From assembly GCF_020379485.1 (NCBI RefSeq), contig NC_063446.1, forward strand, positions 19,990,610-20,054,609: a stretch of DNA of 64,000 bases. The letters are read 5' to 3'. Both the position numbers and the translations under genes were made by a program. The notes beneath the pieces were generated by a model. That model was not told the DNA's origin. It saw nothing but the letters and a program-made list of their open reading frames with translations, and did not search any database. The number at the start of each line of letters is the position of its first letter. Positions within the stretch are counted from its first letter, which is position 1. The stretch is from Brassica napus. Taxonomy: Eukaryota > Streptophyta > Magnoliopsida > Brassicales > Brassicaceae. Below are positions 9,984-23,000 of the stretch, piece after piece.

Positions 9984-11469
9984 GAAAGGCAAAGCCATTG
10001 CGATGACTTGGAGCAATGTTTGGTCATAAGAGCGAAAGGCTCTGAACGTTTAGGGGTGTGTAGTGGGTACCAATACACAGATCCTACTACCATCCTTAGG
10101 TGTTCCTGATGTTGCTTCTTGAATCTTCTTCTTGATGGAACTGAAAATATTCAGGCTCGTTTGGCTCCACCTGATGGAGGTACTTGGCATGATATCAGAT
10201 AACACATGGAGATTCGAGGTTGGATCTTCATAGTATGCAGAAGAAACAGCACAAAGCACTGGTTTTGTTAGATTTATTGGCAATGTTCTTTTAGTTAAAA
10301 GTTCTTTCATGTTATAGGCTCATGGTGTTTTATTTGTAGTCTACTTGTATGATATGATGATGATGATGGATTTTATTTTTATTCTAGATTAGAAGATATA
10401 GTTCAAGCTCGTTTCTGTTGTAGTCTCATGGTGTTCTATTTGGTATTTACCTAATGTCATAGGAAGCTCGTACTGGCGCTTTAAGAATAAGGAGGCGTTC
10501 CCGTCTTATCAAGGACCTATGCATTGCAAAATGATGTACGCATATTCAGATTTTATCATAGGTAGAGAACTGAACTTCCAAATGTAGATAGTAAGTCTTA
10601 AAGTTGATCATCACACCAAGCACTACCTGAAGTGAAAATACTAGAGACCTGAATATATGTCATACACAATGGTTTGCCTTGGACATACTAGAGAACTTAA
10701 ATAACGATCTTCCTTCAGCTTGTACTTTTCAGAATTGCGCTCTCTAGAAGAGATGGTTCACCTGTGCACACAAACCTCCCAAAAAAGGAGTAAAGCAGAG
10801 AAAGCGTAAACGCTTGAAGATAATGAAGCCGAAGTTAATATTTCATAGCTTTTCATTATTTTCCATTTCGGTGTTACAATAAAATTCTATATAATGTATA
10901 TTGTAAAGTAGAAACCCTAGAATATTACACAGCTGTTTACGTAGGGACACATTGCTTCCTTGGATCCAAAACTACATAATCAATTCTGAAGGGTGATTAG
11001 TTGAACTACGTTGTATGGAGGAGCATGACCACTTCTTGTCTCATCTGCTTTTTCCTTCAGTAACCAAAGTAGAGCTGGTTTGGTGTTCATGATAGGTTTT
11101 GTTCTTTCCTTATGCCCAATTCATTCCTTATGAAGCTTGTTTTAGCTTTCACAGCCTTATATTTAACCTTAAAGATTTACATGCTCACCATGTCAAAATA
11201 AATTCTCTGTTTCAGAAGACTGTTTTTGTTTTTGGAACCCCCAAACCTTCATAATAATGTTAACAAGTTTCTTTAAACTTTGTGTGGGTGAACAAGGGAT
11301 GTAAAATGAGCCAAACTTACTATGGCTAGCCCAGCTCTTTATCAAGTAAAAGAAAAAAGTAAGGAAGAAAAAAACTTTCACAAAAGCAGACAAAAAAAAC
11401 AACAACAATGTTGGATGAAACAAAGCAGTATTGGATGACTACTTTTTCTATTTGAAGAAATAAAACTAA
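9984..11469. other. 3' region of the HSF gene and intergenic DNA
   Basis: The first few hundred bases are probably 3' UTR of the HSF gene. The rest (about 10330-11469) contains no frame that I recognise and no terminal repeats. The last part is also downstream DNA of the convergent F-box gene. Confidence 0.55.
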
Positions 11470-12832
11470 TCAACCCAAATAGTCTAAAACATTATCGGGC
11501 GGATCGATCCAGAGGCACTTTGGACGAGAAACAAGTTTTAGCCAGCTCAGACTTCCCTTATGTGGATTGTACCTGCTTTTATCAAAAGAATAGGAGAGAC
11601 AACGCATGCGGTTGTTACCAAACCTTAAGGAGCAGAGATTTTTCCTCATCCATGGAAGATTAGTCCTAATCTGAGAGTAATAAGAACTGAAGAAGATTGT
11701 GAAGCCATCAAGCTCAGTACTAGACATCTTCTCCCATTGCAAAGAGCCTTGTTTAAACACCACTGGTTTTTCCTTGCCACAAGTAAACACGAGAAAGAGC
11801 TCTCCTTGCTTCTCTGCCAAGAAAGTTTCTCTCCTCTCCCACCCACCTTGCAGTTGATGATAGTGATATACATCCGCAAGACAAACCCATGTCCTGGAAG
11901 ACGGGTGAAAGGAATACAAGGAGTCTCCACCAAAGGTAAAACAATAGAATCGATCATTGAGATAGACAAGCTTGCTCTTCATATAATATAGTAAAGCGGC
12001 AGGGAAGGCCTCGGTAATCCACTCAGTTGCTCCAGGATGGCAAGTGCTGATGGTGACATAATGCTGCCGCAACTTAAAGTTTAAGGCTACCACAACACAA
12101 TTATCAGATGTAGGAGGAGAAGAGAATGCGATTGCCTGGAATGGTAGCGTAGACTTAGGCAAGCTTATGAGCTCCCGAGTAAACGGGTTGAAGAAAAACA
12201 AGTCCTTTGTGGTAGATGCGTGCATAAGTAACCAGCTGTGTGATGAGTAGCGCACGGTTGACTCAGCTAGATCTGGCAGATTCAAAGTGTACGACTTCGA
12301 CTGTACCGGATCGTGGAGCTCAAATAAACTGCTACGTTTAGAGAAGCTCAGCAGCCAAGGATGCTTTTCCACTACCCGAACGGATAGTGCAGCTTCACAC
12401 CATGATTTGCAAGAAGCTGATGCAATGATGTTATCTTTTAACACAAGACGAGACATTATTACTTCCAAAAGACTTGATGGAAGGTCAGAGAAACTCGGTT
12501 TCAATGCCACTTCGCTCTTAGTGTTGAATCTACAGAACAACAAATGAACTTCTAATCAAGCAAAAGTGTGAGACGTCATCAAATTTGTCTACAAAGTTTG
12601 TTTGAGACTTTATCAAATATGTTTCAAAATGTATTAATATCATAGAGAAGTTGAAAGTAAACAAAAAATCAATAAATACATTCAAAACAATTTTCCCAAG
12701 AAAGATGAAAAAGTCAGTCAAACTTGTTAAATACACAACATCTGAATATTATAGTCTGTAGAACTCGTTGAGAGTGACGAACCTTTTACGGGTGATGGTG
12801 GTTGAAGACGTAGATGTAGAAGGTGACGCCAT
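11470..12832 (-). CDS. F-box protein with C-terminal DUF295/kelch-like region
   Basis: Two exons on the minus strand, 12832-12783 and 12529-11470, are joined across a 253-base GT-AG intron. The join AAAAG|ATTC keeps the frame (TRKRFNTKSE). The product is 369 aa. The Ser/Thr-rich start MASPSTSTSSTTITRKR is followed by an F-box (about 29-67: SFSDLPSSLLEVIMSRLVLKDNIIASASC...W) and a long C-terminal part. Motifs there (HPWLLSF, FFFNPFTRELISLP, VYLNDRFYCFTFGG, FLVFTCGKEKP, CLWIDPPDN) are typical of the plant DUF295 F-box family, which is predicted to recruit substrates to SCF ubiquitin ligases. A TATA-like run (about 12921-12933, minus strand) and a telo-box-like AAACCCTAG (about 12901-12910) lie upstream. 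An upstream ATG at 12924 is out of frame. I cannot name the exact orthologue. Confidence 0.78.
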
Positions 12833-12920
12833 GGCCGGAGATCGCGGTGGTGTTTGACAGGAAACGGTGGTCGACTGTGGTGGGGTGATCGCTGAATATT
12901 TTCTAGGGTTTTGTTGTGGC

Positions 12921-12933
12921 TCATATATATAAA
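12921..12933 (-). promoter_or_regulatory. TATA box of the F-box gene
   Basis: On the minus strand the sequence CTTTATATATATG lies about 90 bases before the chosen start codon, with a telo-box-like AAACCCTAG just downstream. Confidence 0.45.
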
Positions 12934-12939
12934 GTAGCC

Positions 12940-13766
12940 TGTTTAAAATAATTGATTTATAAAGACAATTCTCTTAAATAATTTTAAAATATATTTTTTC
13001 ACCAAAATATACTCAAAAAGAAAACTGGTCAAAAAAAAGTTTCATTAAAGAAGTACAAAACCATTGTACACTTTGTTTATAGATATTTAAATATACATAT
13101 TATCTAAAGAAATAATAAAAAATAATTTTATTTACAATTTTCGAATAATATTCATTTTATAAAAAAAAAAATTATTTTGTAATCCAATTTTTTTATAGAA
13201 ACTACTTTTAAAAATCATATTTTTTAGCATTAGGGTATAAATATATATTTAGCCTTTAATAAAATATATTTTGATTATTGTGACCTTAAAAAAAACTTTT
13301 TAGGTTATCACAGAAAACTTTTTTAAAAATAACTATGCACTTATCATTTTGGGTACGCATCCGTGAAGGTAAAAAAAAAAGTGATAATTACAGGTCAATA
13401 AGCAACTTTTTTGAACTTCCAAAAGATTAACAAACCAGTCTTCTAGAAAGATAGAGCTTGCACAGACCAAAGTGAAGAAACGTGAAAACAAACAAAAAAA
13501 CTCATTAGCTTTGGACGACCGGCAAGGACGTTCCTAAGTAGAGCATGGTGAAACCTGGGTCTAGAGCCCCCACTTTCAAAGGCCTCATTTTAAAAAAATT
13601 ATATAATTAGCATTTATCTGTACATTGTATTGAAAAAAAGAAAAAGATACTAATAAAAGTTCAAAATTATCATGAGATCTGGGCCTCGATTTTTATATCT
13701 CACTAGAAACATTTAATACCAACTATATGATATCATATGATATTAACTAAAGAAAGGTGGCTATTT
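12940..13766. other. AT-rich intergenic DNA
   Basis: No gene is seen. The end of this stretch (13686-13752) is a 67-base sequence repeated almost exactly at 38043-38109 inside a Helitron, so part of it is probably Helitron-derived. Confidence 0.55.
13686..13752 (+). repeat. 67-bp dispersed repeat shared with a Helitron at 38043
   Basis: The stretch from TCGATTTTTATATCTCA to ATATTAACTAAAG matches 38043-38109 with a single C/T difference that I can see. It ends a few bases before the CACTA element begins. Confidence 0.7.
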
Positions 13767-14105
13767 CACTACAAGAAAACACGCTATATTCCGACGGACG
13801 TTCCGACGTACAAAAAAGTTGTCGGACAAATTTAACGATTTTCCGACAGCATTCCAACGAAAACAAAAAATACTACTTCGTTGAAAATTCGTCGGAATAT
13901 ACCGACGACTCTCCGACCAAAAAGTGTGTGTCGGTATATACCGACGCAATTATGACGATATTCCGATTAAATATATAACCGTTTCGTTCGTCAAAAAATC
14001 GTCGGTATATACCGACGACTTTACGACGACATTGCGATCAATAATATAACTGTCGCTGTCGTCGGAAGTTCATCGGTATATACTGACGAATTTCTGACGA
14101 ACCCT

Positions 14106-14351
14106 CGGGTGACGTACAGAGACGATCCATGGGTCACTATAACGCAAATCAACCCAAAAGGACGAGTGGATGGAACTTCTGATAATGAACCATTACAATC
14201 AGACTCTACCAGCAACTTGAGTGCAGTTGAAGATTTGGCCGATGTTGAACTCGTTGAGAATTTTACCGAGTTTGGACTTGATGCTGTTGTACATTCAGAG
14301 GACGAAGCTGAGGTTGTGGAGTTTGATGAAGATTCTGATGATTCTGATTAG
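14106..14351 (+). pseudogene. C-terminal fragment of CACTA TNP2-like transposase
   Basis: A short open stretch reads RDDPWVTITQINPKGRVDGT and then an acidic tail ending DEDSDDSD before TAG. The DPWVTITQINPKGRVDG pattern resembles the C-terminal end of plant TNP2-family (DUF4218-containing) proteins. It abuts the subterminal repeats directly, so nearly all of the transposase is deleted. The assignment rests on this tail only. Confidence 0.5.
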
Positions 14352-14508
14352 GAATTCTTATTATTTGACTTGTATTTATTAGTTGTTGTAACTACATAAG
14401 TTATTTTTTTTTTTTAAACAAGTCCGTCGGTATTCCGTCACTATATACCGACAACATAGCGACGAAATATGGTTTCATTCTAAGTGGACAAGTTCCTTGG
14501 AAATACCT

Positions 14509-14573
14509 CGGAATATACCGAGGACATTCCGACGAACTTGTTAAATTCGTCGGAATGTCCTCGGTATATTCCG
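14509..14573. repeat. 28-bp perfect palindrome arms with 9-base spacer
   Basis: The arm at 14509-14536 is the exact reverse complement of 14546-14573, separated by CTTGTTAAA. Both arms are composed of CCGACGA/CGGAATATACCG-type subterminal motifs of the CACTA element. Confidence 0.9.
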
Positions 14574-15336
14574 ATGTATTTCCGAGGACTTATGTTTTAA
14601 AAAATTTTCATATCAAAATATATATAAATTTGGATACCGAAACTATGAAAGTAACACATAATAAGTGTTTAGTATAGTATTAGATCGTAACCGTTCAAAT
14701 ATAACAACTCATTAAAATATTTATGTATGTATATCATGGTTTTCATAACATCTCATCATAACACTCATATACTTATACAATCATATTCATCTAATCTTAT
14801 ACTACAAAAATGTTTTTGTGTAAAATCGTGTTATGTAAACATTTTTATAGTTAAATCTTTATGCAAATACTATATATATTATCAAAGATTTTGATTTTGC
14901 ATTTAGAAACTTGTGTTCAACCCCTAAACACTACATCGTCGGAATTCCGTAGGAAAAACTCGTCAGTAATCCGTCGGAAAATACCGATGAATTTCTGACG
15001 GATTTAATATCCGACGAAATTCCGACGACATTACTAATTCCGTCGGAAATCCGTCGGAATATCAAATTACCCGCGAAAAACAAACCGCGTGAAAATTTTC
15101 GCGAACCGCCAATTGGTATATATATTTAATGATTCCGACGAAATTCCGACGGATACATGTCCGTCGGAATCATTAAAGATAAAACCTGTCTCTCACTTCC
15201 TTCTTCGTCATTTCCGCCTCTCTCTCTAAACTCTCTCCGATTTCTCTCTCCTTGACGGCGACTCCGGCGATTTGCAAGCTCCCATCTCCGGCGATTCATC
15301 TTCCCACCGTCAGATCTCTTCCCCACTCCACAAATC

Positions 15337-15876
15337 ATGTAATATTCTATAAAACCATTGTGTATTTCAATTTTTTAGGGTTTAGGAAGTTAGATCTTAG
15401 GATTTAAGGTTGTTTGATTGAAAACTTTAAGATTGAATGGATAATTTAGGATCTATTAGTTAGGATTGTTGTTTGGATTGTTGTTTTAATTTTTTTGGAT
15501 TGAAAACGTTTTTGTATTTTTAAAATTGTTTTTGGGGTTTCCAGTAATATATTATATATAATAAAACGTTTTTTAAAAGTTTATATATATTTAACAACCT
15601 TTTCTATATTTATAAACGTTTTATAAATATTCTTTTTATAGAAAAAACGATTTTATATTTTTTTATATAGATAAAAACGTATATATATATTTTTTTATAT
15701 ATTTAACAACCTGTTCTATATTTATAAACATTTTTAAAAGTATTTATAATTTTTTATACATACATATATATATATATATATAAATCATTTTTAGATGTAA
15801 AAATAATTTTTAATATATTTAACAACCATTTCTATATTTATAGTTTTTTTAAAACATTTATAATTTTTTTATACAT

Positions 15877-15912
<36 letters not shown>

Positions 15913-17200
15913 TTTTTAGATTTAAATATATAAATTAAAACATTCTAAATAGAAAATCATTTTTAATATATTTAACAATCTTTTGATGTATTAACATTTA
16001 TTTTTTAGGTCTGAGGAAGCACGTCATTCCGCATCCCGTCGTTCTGCACCCCGTGGCGGCCAAGGTAGTTCGGCGAGCAGTTCCCGTCCATCGAGATCTT
16101 CTCACGAATAAAACTCGGTTCCCGCATATGTTCCCGCTCCCGCTCCCGCTCCCGCTCCAGCTGCTCAGGAGGATCCGGGGGTCATGTCAGTTCAACAATT
16201 GGTTCAACAACCAGGTCGAGAGCATCTCCCGGTTCTCCATCCCAACCCATGACCGGGACATACAACTTGGTTAGTATTTTTATTTTATTTGTAGTGTTTT
16301 TCCATTAATTAACTTTCTAACATGCATTTTTTTTAAAGGTTCGACAAGTCGAGCAATGGCATTAGCAGAAGCATCAACAATATGATGTATTCCATGCTCC
16401 ATACCGGATATTCGAAGTGGAGTGTGTTTCCTCGCGAGGACCGGGAGTTGTGGTTTCGTCAGTTTGCGGTAACTCTTCAGTTTTTTTTAAAGCATTTTTC
16501 AATTTTTTTTAAAGCATTTTTCAATTATTTTTTTTTATATATCTACTAATTAAATTATGTGTGTTTTGTAGCAAGAGTTCACTTGGGAGTCCGGTCTCAC
16601 GGAAACAGTCAGTCAGAAATTCAACGAAAAGGCCATGGACTCTTATACAAAGTAGATCAACGCTTGGAAGACAGTATGGCAGAAGAACAAGAGGCCACAA
16701 TACATCAACGGGACGGTGTGGGAGCAGTTGATAGTCCATTGGGAGAAAGACGACACTGCAGCGACGTCTCGTAAGAACTCCAAGAACCGGAAGAGCGATC
16801 GTGGCGGGAAAGGTATGTATGTGCACAACCTCAGCGCTTGTTCTATGTCTTCTAAGGAGGATCAACTTGTAAGTTCTATTTTTTTTATCTTTATATTTAT
16901 TTAAATAAATATTTTTATATATTCTTTGGCTAGGTGGTTTCTAAAAGGAAAGGAGGACGTTTAGTTGGGTTGGCCCGCCGTGCTTCTTCGTATCTGGCGT
17001 CTTCTTCGCAAGTTCTGTATACCGATCCCATGATTCTGGAGCAGCTACAGAACAAAGATGAACGGATTGTGGCATTGGAGGAGCAGAACACCACTATTCT
17101 TTTTGAGAATGCCACTATCCTTGCTCAGCTGGAATCCCAAAAGAAGACCAACGCCGAGATATTGGAAAAGATAGATTGTTTGTTGCCTTCGGGTTCTTAG
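15337..17200 (+). pseudogene. CACTA-associated Transposase_24-type gene, decayed
   Basis: The start codon appears to be split by an intron: AT at 15337-15338, GT-AG intron 15339-16008, then G TCT GAG GAA (MSEEARHSASRR). Further exons lie at about 16009-16269, 16339-16468, 16572-16870 and 16935-17200. Recognisable motifs are a Pro/Ala repeat (PAPAPAPAPA), MYSMLHTGYSKWSVFPREDRELWFRQF, FTWESGLTETV.. and a C-terminal coiled coil (LQNKDERIVALEEQNTTILFEN). These match the Transposase_24 (Ptta/En/Spm) proteins that accompany TNP2 in Brassicaceae CACTA elements. In-frame stops follow HE near 16109, NP near 16250 and YTK near 16653, so it is not functional. Exon borders are estimates. Confidence 0.65.
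15560..16000 (+). repeat. Degenerate tandem repeat inside the first intron
   Basis: The string ATATTTAACAACCnnTTCTATATTTATA recurs near 15585, 15700 and 15813, and a decayed form appears near 15967, giving units of about 115-150 bases. They are separated by AT microsatellites. All lie in the intron that splits the start codon of the Transposase_24-type gene. Confidence 0.6.
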
Positions 17201-17827
17201 TTTTTTATGAATTTTAAAACTTGATGAATGTTTTTTTTTCTATTTAAGTTTCTATGAATTTAAATTCTATAATATTATTAGTTTTAAATTTCAGATTTTG
17301 TGTATTTATTAATTTTTAATATAAACAAATATTTATAAATTCAAAATTTATTCATATTTAAAAATGGTATATTCTGACGAATCTGCGTCGTCAGAATATA
17401 CCGACAAACTGGTTCGTCGAAATATACTGACGAATCATAGTCGTCGGAATATACTGACGAGTAAAAGTTGTCATAATATACTGACGAATTTGTGTCGTTG
17501 GAATATTCTGACGAACCTGCTTGTCGCTATATTCCGACGACTCTGATTTGTCAGTATATTCTGACGACCTATTTCGCCGGAATGTAGTGTTTCTGATGAA
17601 TTATGTTCTTGGAATACGTTATCGGAGTGTCGTCGAAAGTTCGTCAGAATGTGGTTTATCGGTATTCGTCAGAAAGTCGTCGGAAACTCTGACGAAATTC
17701 CGCCGATTTTTTTTTTCCGACGAAATGATACCGACGACCAATTTCGTCGGAAATTCGTCAAATTGTCTCTATTCCGACGAACTTCTGACGATTTTGTCCG
17801 TCAGTATCCGCCTGTTTTCTTGTAGTG

Positions 17828-20052
17828 GGCAACCATGCTTAATATGCGAGCCACACAAATGCGCACATGTGGAGTACTGTTGTATAGTAGAGTATAGTAC
17901 AGTTTGTCACAAGTTTTCCTACCCTTGGGTAAATGTATATCTGTTTCCTGCAGAGGAGAATCCAGAAATTTTGAGCACTTTAAGTTCACTAGTTGTATCA
18001 TGTTTTTCTTTTACAATCAGTGTAGAATTTGTGTCAAACTGTACGATACTATATTATACACCATATAGTATTGTCTGAGACGTCAATCATGCTTAATAAT
18101 CGAGAGCGGCGTACTTGGTTGGAAAGGGATTCATTGAACCCACAAAACTCGGGTACGAATCCTCCCCGTGACCCATTAACTATATTTTGACCCCTCAAAA
18201 AAAAAATCTTGGGTTCGCCACTGGCTGCAACTTGTCTGAACGCATGTATTGAGGATCTAACTTCTTTACCTAAACTATACCATATATTGTATATTATAGT
18301 TTTGTTTTGGTCCTACTTATATAATTGGAACCTTATTCAACCTCACATAAGAACGTGGAAACAAAGCGAACTTGGAGGTCTATGGTTTTTACCAAAATGT
18401 GGGCATACTAAATTGAATATAGAATAGTCTCGTTTCTATTATACATAATAGAACATGTTCGTTTAAAAGCAATTGAGCACGTGTGTTTGTAACTTTGCTC
18501 CTCTTCCCCTTCACGCACACGCGTTTACAGGGTTATTCCTGGTAATATTGGATGTAACTAGTTCCATCAAAGACTTTCTTCTGTAGAATGACTATAAACT
18601 TAATATTAGGGTCCAATATGAATATTCACCAAATTCTCCCTATTTGTAAAGCAAACATGCTTTAGATTTGAAAAATGAATCTACAGCAAAAATAAAATAA
18701 AATAAAAAGGAAATATGTTAGTTTTGGAAATCAATTTTTCTATAGCTTTTGTTGATTTTATACAGACTAACATATTTTCTCTCATGCTTTCACTATTGAT
18801 CGATTTGATTCAATTTTTCTATAGCTTTTGTTAATGCTTTCAATTGTCTTTGAAAATAAATCTACAACATAGAAAATAAAACCAAAAAACTTACAGCCTA
18901 TTTTTTAAAGTGAAAAACATACTACAGCACTTCCCATTGGGTAATTTTTGTACTTACTGTTAGTTCATGTTGCGTATTAACATAATTTCTCTGGTATTGT
19001 CAGCAAGCACTGAAGCAAACTGATTGAGTTATCTGAAAAAAACGTTTAAGTTTTTCATTTCATCATAAACCGACTAGTCACATTACTACGCTGGTCTAAG
19101 ATGCTCTGAGCTATTTCTTTTGGCTAGTCTACATGGAGCAACAATTTTGAAAAGATTCTTAGTTTTGAGTCATTGAGTCAATAATATTGTATACTGTAAT
19201 TAAAAGCATAATCTTGACAGCTTTGGTTCATCCTATTCGATCATGACATATTTGATCTTACCTTTATACCCTTAATCATTTACTTAGCTATTTACTTTAT
19301 AGAAGATGCAGGTTAGATATGTCAATACAGGTTTTGAAATCTCAAAAACATGAATTATCCTCTCGTTTACGCTAATGTTGTGAAGAAAGCACAAAACATT
19401 GGTCTTTAATTTTTTTTTAATTGTTACAGTATGCAGGAGCAGGACTATAACATTGTTATATAATGTAGAAATTTTTTGGTTCATAAGTATTGCAGGTTTA
19501 AGGAATGCATGTCTTAGAAGATGCATGATTCGTGTTAACCCGCATGTCAACCAGAAAACCTGCTAGACCGTAACTTTTGCGGGTCTGGACATAGGTTATG
19601 GACAGGCCACTTGGACGCGGGCTCTTACATCTATACTTTGATCATAATTAGAGTATATAAGTTAAAGGGTAGTCTAATTTTCATGTACCAAAAACTTGAA
19701 AAACCTTCATCTCTTAACCATTTTCACAATTAAAACTTAAACTTACATATTCTTACAATTACAAACTTAAAAATACACAAATCAAAAATTGACTCTAGAT
19801 TTGATTACATGACAATTCTACCTGACGTAGACCTTATTTAATTTAAAAGGAGTCACAATCCTACAAGAGAAATCAACAAACCAGACGGGAAAAAAAAACA
19901 AAAGCATACAAGCAAAAGCCAGGAACAACATAAAATGCGATGCACATATATTCAGATTCCTCTGGGTTAGAGAGGTTTTACCCTTGAATCAGTTCTTATT
20001 ATCGCCACGAAATAGCAAGAAATGTTTCACATTGGCATTGATAAGGTAAGTT
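17828..20052. other. Intergenic DNA, no gene seen
   Basis: No coding region is recognised. Small repeat-like pieces occur: a segment around 18083-18210 ending in an A-run with a tRNA box-B-like GGGTACGAATCC, and a GC-rich patch at 19540-19630 resembling hAT subterminal sequence. Neither has clear ends. Confidence 0.5.
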
Positions 20053-23000
20053 TCAGATGGTGAGGTTTTCTTTGATCACAAAACCTGAGTCTATAATCCT
20101 GCCACCTAGATCTGGGAATGTCTCGCATCCAGGAAGAGAAGTCACTTTGCCTGTCCAATCGACATGAACTGGATACTTAAGAAGATGACTTGTCATCTCT
20201 GTGACTTCCTCTGCTGCATACTGTCTCCAGTTAAGCTCACTCAATCTCCTAACTCGTCTCACGCATTCTATGTTCTCTGGCTTTTCGAAAATTTCCTCTA
20301 GAAACCCTAGATGTTCTGCCCACAACGACATTCTGTATCCAAAGATCTGCAAGAAATGGGAGGTTATGACTTGGAAAGCAAGATTTGTATTTTGCGGACT
20401 GTGGTGGCTACTAAGCCCGTGAAGCCGAAGGAAGAATTCTGTAACAATATATTGGTGGGTTTCTGGTTTTTAGTTATTAGAGTGCAAACTCAGATTGAAA
20501 ATTTGATTACCTGACCACGAGGACGAGAACCTTTCTTAGCCCATGAATGGTGTGGTTGATATCCTCCCATGGCAATTTCGGTATCTCTAGATCCTTCCAA
20601 GGATCTCTGGTTGATGTTCGCAGAACCAATTAAGACAAACTCATCGTCCACTATCATACCTTTGGAATGAACATATATCATGAATCTTCCACTCTTCAAT
20701 GGTTGCGCCTTGATTATTTCGTTGTTTTAGTGAGAAAACAATGTCATTAATTAAAATAAAGATTTCAACATGAGTCTATCAACAATTTTTGTACCAAATT
20801 TTAGCCAAAAAATAAACAAGAGAAATCAAAACATACATATAATATATATACCTGTGCGGCATTCGGCTTTGCATTTTTCTTAGGTTGATTCCGAGAACTA
20901 TGTTTGCTAACTGTTTCATCAGAAGCCTCTCGGGTTCCAAGACAGAAGAAGTTCAAATAGTCTTGTGGCACATACTGACCATCAAGTCCAGCTTCCACAA
21001 GTGCCTCGTAGATAGTTCGATACATCATTTGCATGGTTTTATACTGCATAGATGATAAAAAGATTCCAGTGGAAAGGATGCGAGATTGTTATGCAAGTCA
21101 GGTAATATTTAGCAAACTAAGTATTTACCTGATAGTGTAAAATGCTCTGCACAATTATATTCGTTGGATTACCTTCCGGCCACATCGGAATGACAATATA
21201 AGCAGCAAAATCTTCTCTTGCCCTAATTTTATTAGCAATCTTAAGCGCAATTTCCATAGGAACTAGATTATTAGCACCTGCATTTCAAGAAACTCCTTGT
21301 TATACTATTATTGCACGCGTTGACTGAATTGTCTTCAAAGCTAAAAAAATGTCTACCAAGTTTTTTATGTGAATCCCAGTTAAAGGATGATCCAAAAAAG
21401 TATTGGTTCTCAATGTAAATGAAATGCTGAGCAGATCTTATCGCCTTAACATAAGCCGTGTGTATGCTCATGTCTATGAGTAAATTCTTCCCACATTGAA
21501 GATTCTGTTCACATCTTAATAATCATTAGAAAATACTCAAATAGCTACACTGGTGGTGACTGAAGATGACAAGTTTTCGGAGTTGTGCTTACTCTTGCAC
21601 TAGCTTCCTTTGAATCTTTTGGAAACCCTTCAACTGAGGTTGAATCAATGGAACGAAAAACCTAAATATATAGTAAAAACACTATAAATTAATTTGGACC
21701 GAAAGCCAAGACACCTCCTAATTTCCCAAAAAAACCCTAAATATATAGCAAAAATACTATAAAGTAATAATATGGGGATATTATATTTTATTAATATGTA
21801 GAGTTATTATTTTATAATTTGTTATAGATTTATATATTTTGAAGTATACCTTATATAAGAATAAAAAGGACTTATTTTACTATTTATATATTGATTAAAA
21901 TTTATGTTATTATTTGATTATTTGGTAATATATATCGTAAATGTAGATGTATTATAGATGTAATATGACAAAATAACATCAAAAAATGTTTTGAAGTGCT
22001 TATAAAATTAAATATGAACTTAACAGTGAATAAAAAAGAAACAAAAAAATCTTTTATTTATATTTATATAATTTTATATATGTTACTTATTAATTATGCT
22101 AAATTGGACCATATATTTGTAAAAAGTTTTTAAAAATATCTTAGGAAATTGTATTATATTTGCAGTTGTCTAACTCGAAATTCGTAAAATTTATTAATTT
22201 ATAGAGTACTAATCTATTGAGTTATTACTAAAATTAGTTCATGGAAAAGAAATGAGATTAATCATTTTGTCACCACGACATATGGCTATAGTCCCATCAT
22301 GTAATCTCAATTACCTGAACATTCCAGGACTCTGGATCATTATCAATAACAGAAGTAGCTTCTAATAGTCCCATGATATTTGAAATTATGTCAATCGTAA
22401 GCAAGGCATCCTTAGAAGATGATCTGTGTATCGAAATCCTGTGCCGTTTCTCTGAAGCCTCTAGCCAGCGCTGTTCAAAATTAGCAAGCACGTCATACGC
22501 TGCAGGACCATCAATCTTGCTGTGCAGATCATGCCACGGTTGTCTTGGCCCAGCATCATCAGTAGTCTAATACGAAAAAAAGATTATTTACACGTATCAA
22601 GAGTAGTAATGAAACTGAAACCAAACAAGAATTTTCTTGAATGGTGTACCCCAAAACATTGGTTATAGAAATCATCTTTATGGAGAGTCTTTAATGTCGT
22701 AAAGAGAGGATGCTTAGGAGTATCAAAACGTCCTTTGCACACGTCTAGCCCTCCAACAAATGCTACGATCTTTCTTCGGCCCTGAGCTGCATCAGCATCT
22801 ACAATCACAGTTTTTTGATGATGTGTGTAGTAAGTTTTAACTTCCTGATCATCACAACAAAGTTCAGATGATTAAACTATACATACAGGAGTTTAAGAAT
22901 TGATGCAGTAATCATTGAGCATCTTACAGTTTTTTTTACAAAGCTGTGAAGACCTTTCCCACAAGATCGAGGACAAATAATAACTTGCACCGACGAGTTC

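Larger units (their letters stand above)
13767..17827. mobile_element. CACTA (En/Spm-type) DNA transposon, decayed
   Basis: The left end begins CACTACAAGAAAAC at 13767 and the right end is GTTTTCTTGTAGTG at 17827, matching 14-base termini of the CACTA class. Both subterminal regions (13785-14105 and 17360-17820) are packed with short repeats around CCGACGA/TCGTCGG, the usual binding-site arrays of these elements. Inside are a piece of a TNP2-like gene and a second, intron-containing gene of the Transposase_24 type. A 3-bp target duplication is not visible (TTT on the left, GGC on the right), which may reflect mutation or rearrangement. Further CCGACGA-type arrays occur inside (14420-14590 and 14935-15175). 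Confidence 0.88.

Noticed and set aside
13764..17830. A 3-bp target duplication of the CACTA element
   Set aside because: The flanking triplets (TTT and GGC) do not match, so I do not claim one.
17828..18110. Repeated CAAYCATGCTTAATA near 17831 and 18084 as flanks of an insertion
   Set aside because: The match is short and imperfect and the enclosed DNA lacks element ends; it could be chance or a small local duplication.
18083..18215. Possible tRNA gene or tRNA-derived SINE (GGGTACGAATCC box-B-like, A-run at the end)
   Set aside because: There is no complete tRNA fold, box A is poor, and no target duplication or second copy is visible in the window.
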